Assembly: GCA_937121175.1 (NCBI GenBank)
Contig: CAKZKD010000005.1
Location: 62,001 to 126,000, forward strand
Length of the DNA stretch: 64,000 nucleotides
Direction: 5' to 3'
Origin: an uncultured Flavobacteriales bacterium
Lineage (GTDB): Bacteria; Bacteroidota; Bacteroidia; Flavobacteriales_G; Salibacteraceae
Under the pieces are notes generated by a model that saw nothing but the letters and a program-made list of their open reading frames with translations, was not told where the DNA came from and did no database searches. A program made the translations under genes and the position numbers. Shown piece by piece: positions 9,624 through 19,900 of the stretch; position 1 is the first letter of the stretch, and the number at the start of each line of letters is the position of its first letter.

Positions 9624-10430
9624 TTAGTCTTTACCAAGCATTTTGGCTGTAATTCCTGTACTAGAAAACCCTCCATCGTGCATTAAATTCTGCATGGTTA
9701 CCATTCTGGTAAGGTCTGAGAACATGGCAATACAATAATTGGCGCAATCTTCAGCACTTGCATTTCCAAGTGGGCTCATTTTATCTGCAAAATCAATAAA
9801 ATCATCGAATCCTTTAACACCAGAACCTGCAGTGGTTCTTGTAGGCGACTGGCTAATTGTATTTACTCTTACATTTTTTGCAGTACCGTAATGGTAGCCA
9901 AAACTTCTAGCAATTGACTCTAACATAGATTTAGCTTCGGCCATATCGCTATAATCCGGAAACGTTCTTTGCGCAGCAATGTAGGTCAATCCGAGAATCG
10001 AGCTCCACTCGTTCATAGCGTCAAGCTTCATTGCGGTTTGCATCACTTTGTGAAACGAAAGCGCTGAAACGTCAACTGTTTTTTGGAAAAAGTCGTAATT
10101 CAAATTGGTATAAGGCTTGCTTTTTCTGACGTTTGGAGACATTCCTATGGAATGTAAAACGAAGTCAAGCTTCCCACCTAATTTATCCATTGAACCTTGA
10201 ACAAGGTTTTCCAAATCTTCTAAACTCGTTGCATCTGCGGGAATAATTTCAGCATTACACTTAGCAGCCAAATCATTGATTTTACCCATTCGCATTGCAA
10301 TAGGTGCATTTGTCAATGTAAATTGAGCTCCTTCTGCCGCCGCTCTTTCAGCTACTTTCCAGGCTATAGAGTTTTCATCTAACGCCCCGAAAATTATTCC
10401 TCGTTTTCCTTCTAAAATATTATTTGCCAT
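9624..10430 (-). CDS. fabI: Enoyl-[acyl-carrier-protein] reductase (NADH), FabI type
   Basis: Catalyses the last reduction in each cycle of type II fatty acid synthesis, trans-2-enoyl-ACP to acyl-ACP, in the cytoplasm. The 268-residue short-chain dehydrogenase fold has the FabI catalytic pair Y160 and K167 in the spacing Y-x6-K (PDYSDMAEAK). The nucleotide-binding start IIFGALDENSIAWKVA and the segment TISQSPTRTTAGSG correspond to the cofactor site and substrate-binding loop. Its promoter sits directly upstream, after the recN stop, so it is transcribed apart from the recN operon, although read-through is possible. Confidence 0.96.
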   Translation of the reverse strand: MANNILEGKRGIIFGALDENSIAWKVAERAAAEGAQFTLTNAPIAMRMGKINDLAAKCNAEIIPADATSLEDLENLVQGSMDKLGGKLDFVLHSIGMSPNVRKSKPYTNLNYDFFQKTVDVSALSFHKVMQTAMKLDAMNEWSSILGLTYIAAQRTFPDYSDMAEAKSMLESIARSFGYHYGTAKNVRVNTISQSPTRTTAGSGVKGFDDFIDFADKMSPLGNASAEDCANYCIAMFSDLTRMVTMQNLMHDGGFSSTGITAKMLGKD

Positions 10431-10452
10431 AATTGTAGGATTATTTGAAGCC

Positions 10453-10480
10453 CAAAATTAGAAATCCATTAGTTATTCAA
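10453..10480 (-). promoter_or_regulatory. Promoter of fabI (-33 TTG and -7 TAATTTTG)
   Basis: On the minus strand, TTG (10480-10478), a 17-base spacer, then TAATTTTG (10460-10453), an exact -7 match; the box ends 22 bases before the fabI ATG. The TTG lies inside the last codons of recN. Confidence 0.6.
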
Positions 10481-12124
10481 CAGAATTCGAGCATTTTCTT
10501 TAGCTATCGAGCTTAATTTATCGCCACTAAGCATTTTAGCTAGCTCTATGACTCGGCTATCGCCTTCCAGTAATTCAATATTTGTTTGTGTTTTATCGGA
10601 TTCGTGGTCTTTATAAACCGACCAATGCTGATTTCCCTTTGCCGCAATTTGAGGTAAATGCGTAATAGCTAATACTTGAAGGTTTTTAGAAATTACTTTC
10701 ATCAAATCGCCCATCTTATTGGCAACTTCACCCGAAACCCCAGTATCTATTTCATCGAATACAATTGTTGGTAATTTGGTTTTGGAAGATACTATGGACT
10801 TTATTGCCAACAGAATTCTCGAGAGTTCTCCACCACTTGCAGCGCTTTCAACCTTTTTTGCATCCACTCCTTTATTACTAGTAAACATAAAATTAGCTGT
10901 CTCTAGCCCATTTGTCTCGCAATTTTCTTTTTGCTCAAATTGCACAAAAAACTTTGCTTCCGGCATTCCAAGTTGACGCAGAATAGCTACCAATTCTGTT
11001 TCGAATTTTTTACTGCATGCTGAACGAAGCTTCGAAAGCTGCTCCGCTTCTTTAATCATCGCACTCTCTTCTTTTTCTAATCGCTTTTTCAATTCTTCAA
11101 TCTGCGCATCTCCTCCGGTTATTTGTCCCAATTTTTTTTCCAAATCGGTTTTTATGTCCAATAACTCTTCATCGGTCTGAACTTGATGTTTATTCAACAA
11201 TTGATTTATTGAATTTACACGTTCCTGAATCACCTCCAGCTCGCCACCATCCACATAAACATCTGATTCTAAGTTATTAACTTCATTTACCAAATCTTGA
11301 ATTTCGATATTTAAACTGCTAATTCTATCCGAAATAATCTTGTAAGTTTCTCCATAATTTGAAACCGCCTGAATGCTCCGTTCTGCAGAATGAGCCAGCT
11401 CTGAAAGCCCATTCGAATCATTGGAAAGCAATTGTGAAACGGAACCTAAGGTAGCTTTGATTTCCTCGGCGTGCTCCAATTTCTGTAACTTTTCTTCCGA
11501 AGTTACTAATTCATTGGATTGCACATTTACTTCTTCCAATTCATTAAACAAGAATTGAAGGTAGTCTTGCTCGTTTTTCTTGGATTGAATTTCTTGCTCT
11601 AATTCCGCTAACTCTTTTCTCAGTACTTGCACCTTTTGAAACTGGGCTTTGTATTTTTTGGTGGTATCTAGGTGTCCTCCAAAAGCATCCAACACAAACA
11701 ACCGATAGGACATTTCACCCAATTTTAAATTCTCATGTTGGGCGTGAATATCAATAAGCAATTCACCTAAAGCACTCAATTGCTTGAGCGTTGAAGGAGT
11801 ATCATTAATAAACGATCTAGTTTTACCACTAGGCTGTAATTCTCTACGCAGTAGTATGGAAGTAGAATAATCAAAGTCATTTTCCTTGAGAAAAGACTCA
11901 ACAGCCTTTGACTTAGACTCGAATTCGGCTTCAATTACACACTTTTTTGTATTGTCGTAAAGCAAATCCGCTTCCGCCCTTTTGCCCAATACAAGTGATA
12001 ATCCACCTAAAAGAATAGACTTCCCTGCACCGGTTTGACCTGTAATACACGTAAATCCATTGAACAAATCAATGTCGATTTTATCAATAAGCGTAAAATT
12101 GGAAATGTGCAAACGTTGTAACAT
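10469..12124 (-). CDS. recN: DNA repair protein RecN
   Basis: SMC-like ATPase acting early in recombinational repair of double-strand breaks. The 551-residue product has an N-terminal Walker A (GQTGAGKS, residues 29-36), long coiled-coil arms across the middle (about 150-370), the ABC signature ASGGELSRILLA and a Walker B in PTIVFDEIDTGVSG, followed by the switch histidine segment ITHLPQIA. It is the last gene of the bamD-rpoZ-coaBC-DUF4835-recN operon, 3 bases after the preceding stop. This order recurs throughout the Bacteroidota. Confidence 0.96.
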   Translation of the reverse strand: MLQRLHISNFTLIDKIDIDLFNGFTCITGQTGAGKSILLGGLSLVLGKRAEADLLYDNTKKCVIEAEFESKSKAVESFLKENDFDYSTSILLRRELQPSGKTRSFINDTPSTLKQLSALGELLIDIHAQHENLKLGEMSYRLFVLDAFGGHLDTTKKYKAQFQKVQVLRKELAELEQEIQSKKNEQDYLQFLFNELEEVNVQSNELVTSEEKLQKLEHAEEIKATLGSVSQLLSNDSNGLSELAHSAERSIQAVSNYGETYKIISDRISSLNIEIQDLVNEVNNLESDVYVDGGELEVIQERVNSINQLLNKHQVQTDEELLDIKTDLEKKLGQITGGDAQIEELKKRLEKEESAMIKEAEQLSKLRSACSKKFETELVAILRQLGMPEAKFFVQFEQKENCETNGLETANFMFTSNKGVDAKKVESAASGGELSRILLAIKSIVSSKTKLPTIVFDEIDTGVSGEVANKMGDLMKVISKNLQVLAITHLPQIAAKGNQHWSVYKDHESDKTQTNIELLEGDSRVIELAKMLSGDKLSSIAKENARILLNN

Positions 12125-12127
12125 CTG

Positions 12128-13015
12128 CTATAAAATCTTTTGATAGTTGATTGTATTGGCTGGGTCAATTGTATTTAATAAGCGAAGAATTTTCTCCTTT
12201 TCTTCTCGTGGCACTTCCTGGTACAATTTGATGATTTCTTTATTCTTAGAATCAAAAAATACTCGAATATTAAATGAATTCGGGAAATTTCGGTGAACCA
12301 CTTCAAGCTTATTCAATGCTGCTGTAACCGCATCACGTCCAGTTTTAGCATCGGTTGACATCTGGTCAAAACCCTTTCGATGATATTCATACATGCATAT
12401 CCGTAAATTTCTGAATCGTGGTGTAAGATGATTCTCTACCAACCAATACCGGTTTCGAAGTTCACTACTTGTCCAACCCGGTGATCCACTTGACTGAGCC
12501 GCACCAGCAATTTGTTGTGCTTTTTGAAAATATTTGGTTCCACCTTCCAGTTTATATGTGTCGTAATCGTAGCCGATAACCATGTAAGTATAGAATGCCA
12601 AGGTGGACGTGAGGTTATTTAAAAATGTAGATTCTGAATATTCTAAATTGGCAAAACGGTCGTATTCAAAATCAAAACTTTCGTCCTTAAAGCTAAATAC
12701 AGTTGAATTGTAGGAGGTGCCGTAAACAGGCCTTCTACTTTGAATTTGAATATTGCCTTTGAAAGAGGTATTGCTTTGAACTGAAGTCAATTCTATCAGC
12801 ATACTGCATTCAATCTTCTCATTTTCTTTGAATACGTCGCCTGTCCATTTTCGATTATTCACAAATTCATAAATCGCTTGCTTCATATCGTCAAACATGG
12901 TCACATCAACTCCATCCAATCGATTGAAGTTTATTGAAACCTCACACTTTACTTCCTGAGCAACAGAGAGCGCAGTGATGAAACAAATACTAAAGAGTAG
13001 AAGAAATTTTTTCAT
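12128..13015 (-). CDS. porD: DUF4835 family secreted protein (PorD-like)
   Basis: Exported protein of 295 residues conserved across Bacteroidota and almost always found between coaBC and recN, as here. A signal peptide (residues 1 to about 19, ending in LSVAQ) precedes a globular domain that opens with VKCEVSINFNRLDG. As I remember it, some annotation pipelines call this family the type IX secretion protein PorD; I cannot verify that here, and the symbol should be read as a family label. The start overlaps the end of coaBC by 26 bases, implying coupled translation. No enzymatic motif is visible. Confidence 0.85.
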   Translation of the reverse strand: MKKFLLLFSICFITALSVAQEVKCEVSINFNRLDGVDVTMFDDMKQAIYEFVNNRKWTGDVFKENEKIECSMLIELTSVQSNTSFKGNIQIQSRRPVYGTSYNSTVFSFKDESFDFEYDRFANLEYSESTFLNNLTSTLAFYTYMVIGYDYDTYKLEGGTKYFQKAQQIAGAAQSSGSPGWTSSELRNRYWLVENHLTPRFRNLRICMYEYHRKGFDQMSTDAKTGRDAVTAALNKLEVVHRNFPNSFNIRVFFDSKNKEIIKLYQEVPREEKEKILRLLNTIDPANTINYQKIL

Positions 13016-14213
13016 TGACTAAATCCTCGGTGAAATTTACAATCTTTTTTGCAACATTTTGCTTCGACATTAACTCGGTTGACTCAACAATATTGTTTTT
13101 AGAAACAATAGAAACTTTGTTTGTGTCGTGACCAAAACCTGCGCCAGCATCTTGTAAAGAATTCAAAACAATGGCATCGAAGTTTTTAGCGATTAATTTC
13201 TTTTTTGCGTTTTCCAATTCATTATCAGTTTCCAATGCAAAACCGATATTAATTTGTTTACTTGACTTCAAGCGCCCCATTTCAGAAGCAATATCTGGGT
13301 TTTTGGTTAGCGTAATATTCATTTCCGAATCCGACTTTTTGATTTTTTGGTCAGCCACCATTTTGGGTCGATAATCCGCAACGGCTGCGGAGAAAATAGT
13401 AATATCGGAACTACTAAAAAACTCCTTGGTCTTTTCGAGCATCTCTATTGCCGTTTTAACATCGAAAACTTCAATTTGAGTTCGATCAACTTCTATTGAA
13501 GAAGGCCCAAGAACCAATTGCACCTCAGCACCATATTCTACAAATGCATTTGCTAGCGCAACACCCATTTTACCTGTAGATCTATTACCAATGTATCTGA
13601 CTGGATCTATATTTTCTTGAGTCGGACCTGCTGTTATAAGTACATTTTTATCTTTCAATATTGAATTTGGTTCAAAGAATTCTTGTACCACGCTAAACAG
13701 TTGCTCAGGCTCTTGCATTCTTCCTTTACCAACCAATCCTGAGGCAAGCTCCCCTTCTGCAGAATCTAAAATCCGAATACCTTTTGTTTCAAGAGCTACA
13801 AAATTTTCCGCGGTAGAGGCATTTGTGTACATATCCAAATCCATTGCAGGTGCAACCCAAACAGGGCAGCGTGCGGAAAGAAACGTAGTGAGTAAAATAT
13901 TATCGGAAATTCCCTGGTTCATTTTCGCCAACGTATTGGCGGAAGCTGGTGCAATTAGCATTAAATCGGCCCACAGCCCGAGCTCAACATGGTTGACCCA
14001 TTCGCCAGCAGATTTTTCAATATAGAAATCGGTAATTGCTGGATTTCTACTCAAAGTTGAAAGGGTAACTGGAGTAACAAAATCCAAAGAAGCCGGAGTC
14101 AATATTACCTTGACTTCGGCTTCAGCTTTAATTAATTCTCGTACAAGAAGGGTAGCTTTGTAGGCCGCTATGCTTCCGGTAATTCCCAGAAGTATTTTTT
14201 TGCCTTTAAGCAT
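12990..14213 (-). CDS. coaBC: Bifunctional phosphopantothenoylcysteine decarboxylase / phosphopantothenate-cysteine ligase
   Basis: Two consecutive steps of coenzyme A synthesis: CoaB joins cysteine to 4'-phosphopantothenate and CoaC decarboxylates the product using FMN. The 407-residue protein has the flavoprotein domain first (residues 1 to about 180: ITGSIAAYK, active-site H75 in VNHVELG, APASANT) and the ligase domain second (TAGPTQENIDPVRY, NRSTGKMG). Two CoaC residues differ from E. coli: D125 instead of N125 (PAMDLDMY) and S158 instead of C158 (ELASGLVGKGRM). The gene starts 6 bases after rpoZ. Confidence 0.95.
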   Translation of the reverse strand: MLKGKKILLGITGSIAAYKATLLVRELIKAEAEVKVILTPASLDFVTPVTLSTLSRNPAITDFYIEKSAGEWVNHVELGLWADLMLIAPASANTLAKMNQGISDNILLTTFLSARCPVWVAPAMDLDMYTNASTAENFVALETKGIRILDSAEGELASGLVGKGRMQEPEQLFSVVQEFFEPNSILKDKNVLITAGPTQENIDPVRYIGNRSTGKMGVALANAFVEYGAEVQLVLGPSSIEVDRTQIEVFDVKTAIEMLEKTKEFFSSSDITIFSAAVADYRPKMVADQKIKKSDSEMNITLTKNPDIASEMGRLKSSKQINIGFALETDNELENAKKKLIAKNFDAIVLNSLQDAGAGFGHDTNKVSIVSKNNIVESTELMSKQNVAKKIVNFTEDLVNEKISSTL

Positions 14214-14219
14214 ATGGTT

Positions 14220-14552
14220 CTAAACCATTTTGTCAGATTCCTCTGGCTTTCTGTAGTAAATTTTTTCTTCCAATAACTCTTGAACAGCTATACTTGTTGG
14301 CTTAGGCAGACGCTCATAGAATTTTGAGATTTCTATTTGCTCTCTGTTCTCAAAAATTTCTTCTAAGTTATCGTGTGTAGTTGCAAATTCTTCCAACTTA
14401 GCCGTTAACTCTTCCTTTATTTCTTGGTTTATTTGATTAGACCTTTTAGATAAAAGAACCAATGATTCATATACATTACCTACTTCATCACTCATAGAAA
14501 TTACGTCTCTTGTAATTGTTGAAGGTGAAGCATTTGTCTTTTTGTAATCCAT
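14220..14552 (-). CDS. rpoZ: DNA-directed RNA polymerase omega subunit (Rpb6-like, Bacteroidota type)
   Basis: Small 110-residue subunit that helps assemble and stabilise RNA polymerase. Proteobacterial omega is about 90 residues and looks different; the Bacteroidota form is recognised by length, by the segment VYESLVLLSKRSNQINQEIKEEL, which matches the Rpb6/omega core helix region, and by its constant position between bamD and coaBC. The spacing is 2 bases after bamD and 6 before coaBC. Confidence 0.85.
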   Translation of the reverse strand: MDYKKTNASPSTITRDVISMSDEVGNVYESLVLLSKRSNQINQEIKEELTAKLEEFATTHDNLEEIFENREQIEISKFYERLPKPTSIAVQELLEEKIYYRKPEESDKMV

Positions 14553-14554
14553 AA

Positions 14555-15364
14555 TTATGTCTTTTTCAATATTAAATCCCCAAGCTCTTCCTCCGTTTCT
14601 TCGAGGACATCTTTGGCCTCTTTGGTGAACTCGCTATCGGGATAAGCGGCTGCAAATTTAAAATAAGCTTTCTTAGTATTGTTGTATCTCTCTTCTTTTT
14701 TTGTGTCAATACTATTTTCAGCCCATTCAAAGTAGGCTTTAATCATTAAAAAGAGAGCTTCTTCGCGGTATTCGGTGTCTGGGTAATCAATTAACGTATT
14801 CTCAAAAGAAGCAACGGCAGCCTTGTATCTACCTACTCTATAATACTGCTTCGACGTTTGGAATGCCTTTTTTTCGAGTTTATATCTCAATTCATCCATC
14901 ATGGTGTGAGAGGAATCTACAAAATTACTTTCAGGAAATTGTCGAATAAAAACGCCTAATTGGTCTATTGCTGTAAAGGTATCGGTTTGGTCCAGGCTAA
15001 ATTTTGGAGACATTTTATAGTGGCAAATTGCACTCATAAACTGGCATTCTTCAGTGAATTTACTAAATGGAAAATTATTTACGAACGTATTGAATCGATG
15101 TGCAGCTAAAATGTAATCCTTTAAGTAGTATTCAGAAAAAGCATAAATGTAAAAAAGACGCTCTGCCTTTTCCGTACCTCGGTATATTGGTATTAGTTCT
15201 TCCAACAGCGGCATCGCTCGGTAATAATCTTCGTCCTCGAAATACTTATTGGCCATTTCGTACTTGTAGGTGAGGTCTGTGCTCTTTAGTACTTTATTAT
15301 GCTTACAAGCCCAAAAGACTACAAGTGAAATTATCACTAAAAGATATGGAATTATTTTTCTCAT
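14555..15364 (-). CDS. bamD: Outer membrane assembly lipoprotein BamD
   Basis: TPR lipoprotein of the BAM complex, which folds beta-barrels into the outer membrane. The start was moved 20 codons inward of the longest frame, to MRKIIPYLLVII. This gives a proper lipoprotein signal ending in FWAC (cysteine near residue 20), and a -7 promoter box sits just upstream of this ATG. The mature 250 residues form five TPR-like pairs (YYRAMPLLEELIPIYRGT, YILAAHRFNTFVNNFPFS, AAVASFENTLIDYPDT, and so on), the normal BamD length. It heads the operon bamD-rpoZ-coaBC-DUF4835-recN. Confidence 0.9.
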   Translation of the reverse strand: MRKIIPYLLVIISLVVFWACKHNKVLKSTDLTYKYEMANKYFEDEDYYRAMPLLEELIPIYRGTEKAERLFYIYAFSEYYLKDYILAAHRFNTFVNNFPFSKFTEECQFMSAICHYKMSPKFSLDQTDTFTAIDQLGVFIRQFPESNFVDSSHTMMDELRYKLEKKAFQTSKQYYRVGRYKAAVASFENTLIDYPDTEYREEALFLMIKAYFEWAENSIDTKKEERYNNTKKAYFKFAAAYPDSEFTKEAKDVLEETEEELGDLILKKT

Positions 15365-15373
15365 TTCGGGCGG

Positions 15374-15381
15374 CAAATATA
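15374..15381 (-). promoter_or_regulatory. -7 promoter box of the bamD-recN operon
   Basis: TATATTTG on the minus strand, exact TAnnTTTG match, ending 9 bases before the chosen bamD ATG. It implies a 5' leader of only a few bases and supports the inner start. Confidence 0.55.
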
Positions 15382-15437
15382 ACGTTTTGAACAGCGCATT
15401 TGCTATAACAATAAACCCTAACACGGCTATTTTATTT

Positions 15438-15445
15438 TACCTTTG
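15438..15445 (+). promoter_or_regulatory. -7 promoter box of the alpha-oxoamine synthase gene
   Basis: TACCTTTG, exact match to TAnnTTTG, 27 bases before the GTG start at 15473. No clear -33 TTG at normal spacing. Confidence 0.5.
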
Positions 15446-15472
15446 CAACTAAATTTTTAAAACACAATTCGC

Positions 15473-16762
15473 GTGGATTTATTTGAAAAATTAAAACAAC
15501 GAAGAGGACCATTAGGTCAGATTTCTGGAATCACATACGGCTATTTTCAATTCCCTAAATTAGAAGGAGAAATTGCGAATAAAATGATGTTCCGAGATCA
15601 AGAAATGTTAGTGTGGAGTATTAACAACTACTTGGGCTTGGCAAATCATCCTGAAGTACGTAAGGCTGATGCTGATGCAGCAGCTGCTCACGGTCTTTCT
15701 ACTCCTATGGGAGCAAGAATGATGTCTGGCAACTCAGTTACACACGAACGTTTAGAGGAAGAACTTTCTGCTTTTGTACAAAAAGAAGATACCATGTTGG
15801 TAAATTATGGCTACATGGGAATGGCTTCTACGATTGATGCTTTGGTTGACCGTAACGACGTTATTGTTTACGATTCTGAGTGTCATGCTTGTATTATTGA
15901 CGGCGTAAGAATGCATCAAGGAAAACGTTTTGTTTTCGCTCACAATGAAATTGACAAGTTAGAAGTTCAACTTAAAAGAGCTGAGAAACTAATTGAGCAA
16001 ACTGGTGGAGCAATTTTAGTAATTACCGAAGGCGTTTTTGGAATGGCAGGTGACCAAGGAAAACTGAAAGAAATTGTTGCGCTTAAGAAACAATACGATT
16101 TTAGACTTTTTGTTGACGATGCCCACGGTATTGGAACATTAGGTGCAACTGGAGCTGGTGCTGGAGAAGAGCAAGGCGTTCAGGACGATATTGACGTGTA
16201 CTTTGGAACCTTTGCAAAAGCTTTTGCATCTGTCGGAGGTTTCATTAGTTCTACAGAAGATGTAATTGATTACCTGAAGCACAATACGCGTTCTCAAATT
16301 TTTGCAAAGTCAATGCCAATGCCATTGGTGGAAGGAAACTTAAAACGACTGGAACTATTGCGTGACGATCCATCTCACAAAAACAAACTATGGGAAATTG
16401 CGAATGCACTACAAGATGGCCTTAAAAAACAAGGATTTAACTTGGGAGAAACCAATTCGTGTGTAACTCCAGTTTACCTAGAAGGTGGATTGATGGAAGC
16501 TACAAACTTGATTTTCGATTTGAGAGAAAACTACCAAATCTTTACTTCTCTAGTGGTTTATCCAGTAGTACCGAAAAACGTAATTCTATTGCGTTTAATC
16601 CCTACTGCTGCTCACACTTTAGAAGATGTGGCTTACACCATTGAGAAATTCGAAATTGTTGCAGAAAAGTTGAAAAACAACGAATACTCCAAAGACGAGT
16701 TTACTTGGATTAAAGAAGCTCCGAAATGGATTACGAAGAAATCTGGTTACGTGAATACGTAA
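15473..16762 (+). CDS. Alpha-oxoamine synthase (serine palmitoyltransferase / 2-amino-3-ketobutyrate CoA ligase type)
   Basis: PLP enzyme that condenses an amino acid with an acyl-CoA or acyl-ACP. The 429 residues show the fold-type I hallmarks: HERLEEELSAF, the aspartate motif DDAHGIG (residues 215-221) and the PLP lysine K249 in GTFAKAFASVGG. The long N-terminal extension, the GTFAKA context and the C-terminal tail favour the Bacteroidota serine palmitoyltransferase-like branch (sphingolipid or sulfonolipid head-group formation) over glycine C-acetyltransferase. The sequence alone does not settle whether serine, cysteate or glycine is used. GTG start; own promoter and terminator, so a single-gene unit. 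Confidence 0.8.
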   Translation: MDLFEKLKQRRGPLGQISGITYGYFQFPKLEGEIANKMMFRDQEMLVWSINNYLGLANHPEVRKADADAAAAHGLSTPMGARMMSGNSVTHERLEEELSAFVQKEDTMLVNYGYMGMASTIDALVDRNDVIVYDSECHACIIDGVRMHQGKRFVFAHNEIDKLEVQLKRAEKLIEQTGGAILVITEGVFGMAGDQGKLKEIVALKKQYDFRLFVDDAHGIGTLGATGAGAGEEQGVQDDIDVYFGTFAKAFASVGGFISSTEDVIDYLKHNTRSQIFAKSMPMPLVEGNLKRLELLRDDPSHKNKLWEIANALQDGLKKQGFNLGETNSCVTPVYLEGGLMEATNLIFDLRENYQIFTSLVVYPVVPKNVILLRLIPTAAHTLEDVAYTIEKFEIVAEKLKNNEYSKDEFTWIKEAPKWITKKSGYVNT

Positions 16763-16783
16763 TTGATTCAAATTAGATTTTTT

Positions 16784-16818
16784 GAAAGCCCCGTTTGTTG
16801 ATTCAGATGGGGCTTTTT
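16784..16818 (+). terminator. Intrinsic terminator after the alpha-oxoamine synthase gene
   Basis: Perfect 8-base stem AAAGCCCC/GGGGCTTT with a 16-base loop, followed by TT within a run of five T. It lies 22 bases after the stop codon. Confidence 0.75.
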
Positions 16819-16906
16819 CGTGCACCGAATCTTAATAATACTAGAATCATGAATTGAAATAAGAAAATCTGGTAACTTAGATTTAGTAGTACAAATAAAT
16901 TAGAGC

Positions 16907-16914
16907 TAAATTTG
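16907..16914 (+). promoter_or_regulatory. -7 promoter box of the GloVer-repeat gene
   Basis: TAAATTTG, exact TAnnTTTG match, 49 bases upstream of the ATG at 16964. No TTG at the usual -33 distance. Confidence 0.45.
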
Positions 16915-16963
16915 TATCTCAAGTCATAATTTCAATTTAATACGCCATAAAATACAACTACCA

Positions 16964-19900
16964 ATGAAATTCTATTCTCGCACTTTCCTTCTTTTAATAG
17001 CAACAATTTCCTCTGTAGTTGGATTCACCCAACCTGAGGAGTTATGGGGTTTCGCCTCTTTTTCTAAAAATTCTAGTGGGGGTTCAATCTTTAAAACAGA
17101 CAGCACGGGAAATAATGCTTCATTAGAATTCGAAATTCCATACGTAAAATCTAAAAAATTCAGCTCTACCCCATGTATCGGTCCTAATGGTATAATTTAT
17201 GGAACTTCTGAAGCCACCTTTGATGGTGCATATCGAGGTACATTGTTTCAATATGATACTACGTCTAAAGAGTTTTCTACTCTGTTTCGTTTCCCAAATA
17301 CTCCATCTGCTGGAATTAACCCAAAAACAGATCTTATTTTTTATAAAATGAAATTATTTGGCTATGCTAGTTTAGGTGGAGCCTTTAATGAAGGTGTGTT
17401 ATTTGAATACGACCTATTAGCTAACTCTTATAAAAAGTTAGTTGATTTAAGGGGCGGCACCACCGGTAGTGATTGCCAAGGCATGACATTGGCCAAAAAC
17501 GGAAAAATTTATTGTGTCATGGCCACTAATATACATGCAGGTACCATTCTAGAATTGAACCCTGATAACGGAACGGTGAGAAGAATTGTACGCTTTGGGA
17601 CAAACAATAACACACCTAGTGAGCCAATGACCAAAATTCTTGAACTCAGTAACGGAAAACTTATTGGAGCTACTGCTTCTGAATTGCCATCAAATTCTCA
17701 TGGAACCATTTACGAACTGGATACCATTACAAATACTATAATTAAATTAGCAACTTTTAATGGGCTGAATGGAAGCAGGCCTGGAAAAAAATTAGTTGAA
17801 TCCTCAAACGGCAAAGTTTATGGAACTACGAAAGGGTCTTCAAGAGGTTCGACAAGCGGAGTAATTTTTGAATTTTCTACAATAACTAATTCAATTAATA
17901 CAGTACACAATTTCAATAATAGCTTTAATGAATTGAGCCTAGAAACCACTTCCGGTAAATTGTATGGATACTCCAACTTGAGAAATCTTGGCCAAAGTGG
18001 GATTTTCGAATTTAATGTAATGACCTCTTCTCTTTCCTCGAAGATACTCTTGAGTCCTTCAAATTCAAGTGATTATCCTATAGGTGAACTAGTAAAATAT
18101 GGCACAAAAATGTTCGGTGTATGTGAACGTGGAGGGGCAGCTGGTGGTGGAACATTTTTCGAATATAATATAGCATTAAATGTATTTGACACCATAGTCC
18201 ATGGTGGTGACAACAAATACGGTTGGGTACCATCAGGAACTCCCATTCAAGCCATAAATGGGAAATTGTACGGAGTTACACTACGAGGTGGACTATTCGA
18301 CCAAGGGGTCTTTTTCGAATACGACCCACTGCAAAAGAAATATTCGATTAAAAAACATTTCGGTGATTCTCTTTTTGCTGGATACCCAGATCGCGGGCCC
18401 ATTCAATTAAACAATGGAAGAATTTTTGGATTAATTAAAGGCAATAATCAAGGGCTCCCATATCGAAAAGGAAGTATTTATGAATATGATATAACTTCCG
18501 ATTCTGTAATTTTACGTGCCTCTTTTGACACATCGTCTGTAGGAAAACAACCTGTGGGTCAACTGACAGAAGCGAATGGTAAATTGTATGGTCTTGCGAG
18601 TTACGGAGGTAGTTTCAATAGAGGAACCATTTTTGAATACGACCTTATTTCCAATAGGGTTATTACTAATTTTCATTTTTTTGGCAGCAATGGGTTGATT
18701 CCCTTAGGAACCATGGTCTTAGCTCCGAACGGGCTACTATATGGAACAACTTCTGAAGGTGGCTCCAGTGGCTTTGGAGTATTTTTTGAGTTTAATCCGG
18801 TTACAGGGGTTTATACCAAAAAAGTTGATTTTACTGGACCTAATGGTAATGCGCCGAAAGGGAATCTAATTGTTGCAACAAATGGGAACATTTATGGAAC
18901 TACAACACGTGGTGGAGCCAGCTTTGATGGTATTATATTCGAGTATAATATAGTTTCAGACACATTAATTAATAAAATAGATTTTGGAGTTGGTAATATT
19001 GGATCGTATAATATGAGCGATTTACACCTGGCTTCAAATGGGAGTATTTATGGACTGAGCTTCGGCACCTACTCGTATGTTTTCGAATATAAACCAGATA
19101 GTGGCATTATTCGAAACCACCACAATTTTAAAAGCGCAAATTCACCAGTTCATACGTTTCGTGATTTTCGCTCGATTCAGACAACTCAGATTTGCTATCC
19201 CACCCTAAAATATGATTCAATAATAGGGTGCGATAGCATTTTTTATGGTAACAAATGGTTCAATAGAAATGATTCAATTTCAGACACTTTTAAATTGGCA
19301 TCAAAATATGGGTGTGACAGTATTCACATATCCGTTATCATTATTAATTCTTCTCAAGTCTCTGCAACAAGTCATATAACCGAGTGCGACAAGTATCTTT
19401 GGGCAGTTGATTCAATTACCTACACCACCTCTGGATTTTATTCTGATACATTAATTACCTCTGCTGGATGTGATTCTATCGTTACTCTCCAACTAACGAT
19501 TACTAATTCTGATAGTGTTTCTAATGTAATTGAGGGATGCGATTCCTATTATTGGCAAAATACTGGTAAAACATACTCAAGCAGTGGATTGTATATTGAC
19601 TCGCTTATAAATAATAACGGCTGTGACTCTTTAATAAAATTAGACCTCACTATAAATTATTCTTCGTCAAATATTACGAATCTTGCTTCGTGCGATACCT
19701 TTTTATCCCCAAGTGGAAAGCACAAATGGAATAAATCAGGTGTTTATCAAGACACTGTGTTAAATTCCGTTGGATGTGATAGCGTAATAACTGTAAATCT
19801 TACTGTAAAATCCAATTCAACAAATTCTATTTCGGACACATCGTGCTTTTCTTTTGTATCGCCGAGTGGCAAGTATTCATGGACTAAAAGTGGATTGTAC

